64,000 nt of DNA, taken from Candidatus Gastranaerophilales bacterium (GTDB lineage: Bacteria; Cyanobacteriota; Vampirovibrionia; Gastranaerophilales; Gastranaerophilaceae). The notes beneath the pieces are model-generated. The model was not told where the DNA came from. It saw nothing but the letters and a program-made list of their open reading frames with translations, and ran no database searches. This document shows positions 61,542 to 64,000 of the stretch, in pieces. A program made the position numbers and the translations under genes. The stretch's first letter is position 1. Each line of letters opens with the position of its first letter. The DNA lies in the NCBI GenBank assembly GCA_944325005.1, contig CALUYO010000005.1, positions 1 through 64,000 of the forward strand, given 5' to 3'.

Positions 61542-62588
61542 TTATTTTGCTATTTGATATTGATAATCAGGTTTAGCCTTTAATTTTTTTTCTATTTCAT
61601 CGAAAGTAAGAAGTCCCTGTGTTGCCCCGAATTCTGACACAACACCGGCAGAGTTTACTGAAGCATACATTAGAGCCTTGCCTATATCAAGTTTTGTTTT
61701 TCCTAATGCTCCGCAGAAAGTTGATGCAAAAGCATCACCTGCTCCAAGTGTTGATACTACGGGACCGTCAAATACCGGACAGTAATAATATTTGTGCCCG
61801 TCATAAGCGTATGCACCATGTCCGCCATCAGTTATTACTATAATTTGGTAATCTCTGACTTTTAATTTTTTAAACATCTCTTTAACATCAGGATGAATAA
61901 GTTCTTCCGAAAATTTTTCTTCTCTTGTATCCGGTCTTACCTGAATCTGGGTAGCCATTGAAGCTTCTTCTTTATTCATAACCACTATATGAGCATTTTC
62001 TAAAATCTTTTTAATATAGTTAAATCCTCGTTTTAAGCTGGAAGTCCCGGCATTAAAACATACTTTTACATTGTTATCTTTCGCAAAGTTGACAATATCA
62101 TCAAGAACTTTTGTACTATCACCGTTTAGAGGTGCTATATAAAGAAGCTTTGCATTTTTTATTGCATCAAAATTTATATCGGATTTTTTAATTTTGGCAT
62201 TTGCACCGCGGTGTGCAAGGACTGTTCTGTCCCCTTGAAAACTTACCAGAATTATAGAAAATCCAGTACTGATAGAACTATCCTGTATAATATTTGAGAG
62301 GTCAACTTTTTTATCTTTGAATGATTCTAATATCCCATCAGAATAAATATCATCCCCGATTTTAAATATTGCGCTTGTTTTAAAACCAAGATTAGCAAAA
62401 TTACAGGCTGTATTTACACCGCCGCCGCCGACTTTTGACGCAAAGGCTGTTATTTCAACTTTTGCACCGTATGGGTAGCTCATAAACTCTGACTTTTTAT
62501 TTTTGGTATAAACGGAAACAATGTTAGCATCATCACTTTCTACAAATACATCCATTGTAGCACTTCCGATAGTTATTACATCGCACAT
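61542..62588 (-). CDS. PfkB-family carbohydrate kinase
   Basis: 348 residues of ribokinase fold: ITIGSATMDVFVESD at the N terminus, VGGGGVNTACNFANLGF (PfkB signature 1), the ADP-side VITDGGHGAY, and the catalytic TLGAGDAFASTFCGAL (signature 2, Asp base). It phosphorylates a sugar or nucleoside; the substrate is not evident. Alone on the minus strand. Confidence 0.9.
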   Translation of the reverse strand: MCDVITIGSATMDVFVESDDANIVSVYTKNKKSEFMSYPYGAKVEITAFASKVGGGGVNTACNFANLGFKTSAIFKIGDDIYSDGILESFKDKKVDLSNIIQDSSISTGFSIILVSFQGDRTVLAHRGANAKIKKSDINFDAIKNAKLLYIAPLNGDSTKVLDDIVNFAKDNNVKVCFNAGTSSLKRGFNYIKKILENAHIVVMNKEEASMATQIQVRPDTREEKFSEELIHPDVKEMFKKLKVRDYQIIVITDGGHGAYAYDGHKYYYCPVFDGPVVSTLGAGDAFASTFCGALGKTKLDIGKALMYASVNSAGVVSEFGATQGLLTFDEIEKKLKAKPDYQYQIAK

Positions 62589-62713
62589 CTTTTTCTTCCT
62601 CCAATTACTTTTAGCTTAGCACAAAAAATTTTTTTGTTTAAATAGTAGCAAAAAAATTTTTCTTTTTATTTAAAATAATGTGTATATGTATTTCGTAAAA
62701 ATGTTGGAATAAT

Positions 62714-64000
62714 ATGAAAATAGAAAAAGTTACCCCATTATATTACAATTATAAAGCAATACAAAAATATGATAATAAATTAAAAGCAGAAAGCGGTCAC
62801 TCAGATTATACTTATAATCCGTTTGCATATAAAGATTACAATATAAACTTTACGGCCCGTCTTTTTAGAACGCCGGCAAATTTTTTTGAGCAAGAATTTA
62901 ATAGAAATGGCATGCCTGATACTATGAAAACTTACCTGTTTGATGATTATGAGGACAGGCAGAATATGCCTCCGGCTCAGATGATGAAGCTGGTATTCGA
63001 TGACATGAATGAGGCAAAATCTCTGGAACAGGTTAAACATATTTATTCGGATGAACCATTATTTAATAAGTTGAACGACGAGCCCAACAGAAAGACCAGA
63101 ACCGGTGTTATTGCTGAAATTGATTTAATGAAACAGCCGGATAAATCTTTATTTAAAAATGGTAATGATAATTTAGGACTTTATATACTTAAAAAGATTT
63201 ATCTAGAAGGTAAAACCCTAAAAGAAATTAATAAAGATTTTGAAAAAGATATTTCTGTTCATTATAAGGGATTAAGTCCGATAAAATATGAAACTCTTTC
63301 TGCTTATGGAATTAAATTCCCTAATAGTGCTTTCTGGAAATCGTTTATTGCTACGCGTGAAGATTTCCCATACGAATACAAGCCAAGAAAGGTAGCTGTT
63401 CAAAGGACTGTAATTAATACAGATAATGCTATACGTAGCAAAAAGGAAATAGAAAAGAAAAAATTTGACAGTGTTAAAGACTGGGAGATTGATAAACTTG
63501 CCGATGGCTTAATTAAAGGAATAGGCAGTGAAGAAGAAACAGGGAAGCAGCTGAAAAAACATAACGTAAAAAACAAAGAAGCAAGTAATTTTGTTGCAAA
63601 ATATATGAGTGAAATAAATTCTATAGTTCTTGAAAAAGTTCATGCCTCTGAAGAAATGAAAGATTTTTATGCGAATTATGATAATTTATCCAGTTCTCAG
63701 AAAAGTATCTTTAAAGCTTACTGGAACAGCGATCCCCTGATAAAACAACAGCGTTCTGAAGCTATGAAAGATACAATTAAGCTGTTTATGGATTCGTACG
63801 GTGCAGACGGAAATAATGAAGAATTTCAAGACCTTCTTAATTATGCACGTAGTATTAAGCCAAGAAGGATGGAAGAACAAAAAGAGCATGATAAGATTCA
63901 GGCTGAATATGATGAAATGTTTGCTAATTTTGAGGTTAAACCGGAAAGTAAAGTCACAGGAGTTTTTGAAGATGTGCTAGAGCCTGTTGAAGATGTTTCT
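62714..64000 (+). CDS. Large unknown protein, truncated by the window end
   Basis: An uninterrupted frame of 429 codons from ATG 62714 (MKIEKVTPLYYNYKAIQ) to the last base, so the gene continues beyond the window. A weak GGA site precedes it. Around residue 48 is NINFTARLFRTP, another copy of the short FTG/FTA-type motif. The rest is charged and helical (KTLKEINKDFEKDI and KKEIEKKKFDSVKDW) with no signal peptide or recognised domain. The small minus-strand frames inside it are shadows. Confidence 0.8.
   Translation, partial: MKIEKVTPLYYNYKAIQKYDNKLKAESGHSDYTYNPFAYKDYNINFTARLFRTPANFFEQEFNRNGMPDTMKTYLFDDYEDRQNMPPAQMMKLVFDDMNEAKSLEQVKHIYSDEPLFNKLNDEPNRKTRTGVIAEIDLMKQPDKSLFKNGNDNLGLYILKKIYLEGKTLKEINKDFEKDISVHYKGLSPIKYETLSAYGIKFPNSAFWKSFIATREDFPYEYKPRKVAVQRTVINTDNAIRSKKEIEKKKFDSVKDWEIDKLADGLIKGIGSEEETGKQLKKHNVKNKEASNFVAKYMSEINSIVLEKVHASEEMKDFYANYDNLSSSQKSIFKAYWNSDPLIKQQRSEAMKDTIKLFMDSYGADGNNEEFQDLLNYARSIKPRRMEEQKEHDKIQAEYDEMFANFEVKPESKVTGVFEDVLEPVEDVS

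Overview
The window is AT-rich bacterial chromosome (roughly one third G+C by eye), densely coded on both strands. It has an outer-membrane-type lipid permease (MlaE), a cyanobacterial-style cell-wall gene run, a bifunctional (p)ppGpp enzyme, RNase E/G and many small pilin-like proteins of the FTLAEVLITLG type. I infer an uncultured gut relative of the non-photosynthetic Cyanobacteria (Melainabacteria/Gastranaerophilales); this is a pattern judgement, not a search result.

Layout. 1-1710: end of a tRNA-Lys and a broken AAA+ ATPase gene. 1774-6968: glyS, two small unknown genes, a 5'-nucleotidase-like phosphoesterase and a pilin-like gene. 7013-8032 (minus): rpmA and rplU behind a strong promoter with a long leader. 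8117-15223: murF-mraY-murD-ftsW-murG-folC. 15165-19491: a family 2 glycosyltransferase, a pilin paralogue, a trypsin-like protease and ilvE. 19537-27165: mlaE, a degenerate PilB/GspE-like protein coupled to a response regulator, a histidine kinase and rel. 27242-34730: hypotheticals, one behind a candidate leader-peptide switch, two pilin-like genes, a uracil-DNA glycosylase, an AGCS symporter and an HD-GYP protein. 34891-41799: a ketopantoate reductase-like enzyme, a LysM protein and the radical SAM - RNase E/G operon. 41887-47614: a glycosyltransferase/SGNH pair, tandem RWYD proteins, a BlaI-type regulator and a serpin-like secreted protein. 47697-57406: radA, a pilin-like gene, gap, tandem secreted proteins, an M16 protease, purA and another pilin-like gene. 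57452-64000: an EtfAB/NfnA-like electron-transfer operon, an acetyltransferase, a PfkB kinase and a large unknown protein running off the end.

The outstanding signal is a set of seven G homopolymers, each exactly ten bases long and all on the plus strand: 203, 6302, 16900, 30457, 42579, 49369 and 57369. Five lie at the 5' end of, or just before, pilin-like genes, one is in the AAA+ gene and one is inside a glycosyltransferase gene. In six of the seven the tract puts the start codon out of frame with the downstream protein, and eleven (or eight) bases would restore the fusion; the glycosyltransferase is in frame at ten. This looks like a poly-G contingency (phase-variation) system acting on surface pilin-like proteins and a glycan enzyme, although the identical lengths leave room for programmed slippage or a consensus artefact.

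A second candidate system is at 28161-28362: a histidine-rich 21-residue leader ORF, a strong hairpin, and a 12-base anti-Shine-Dalgarno segment that competes with the hairpin and covers the ribosome site of a membrane protein gene.
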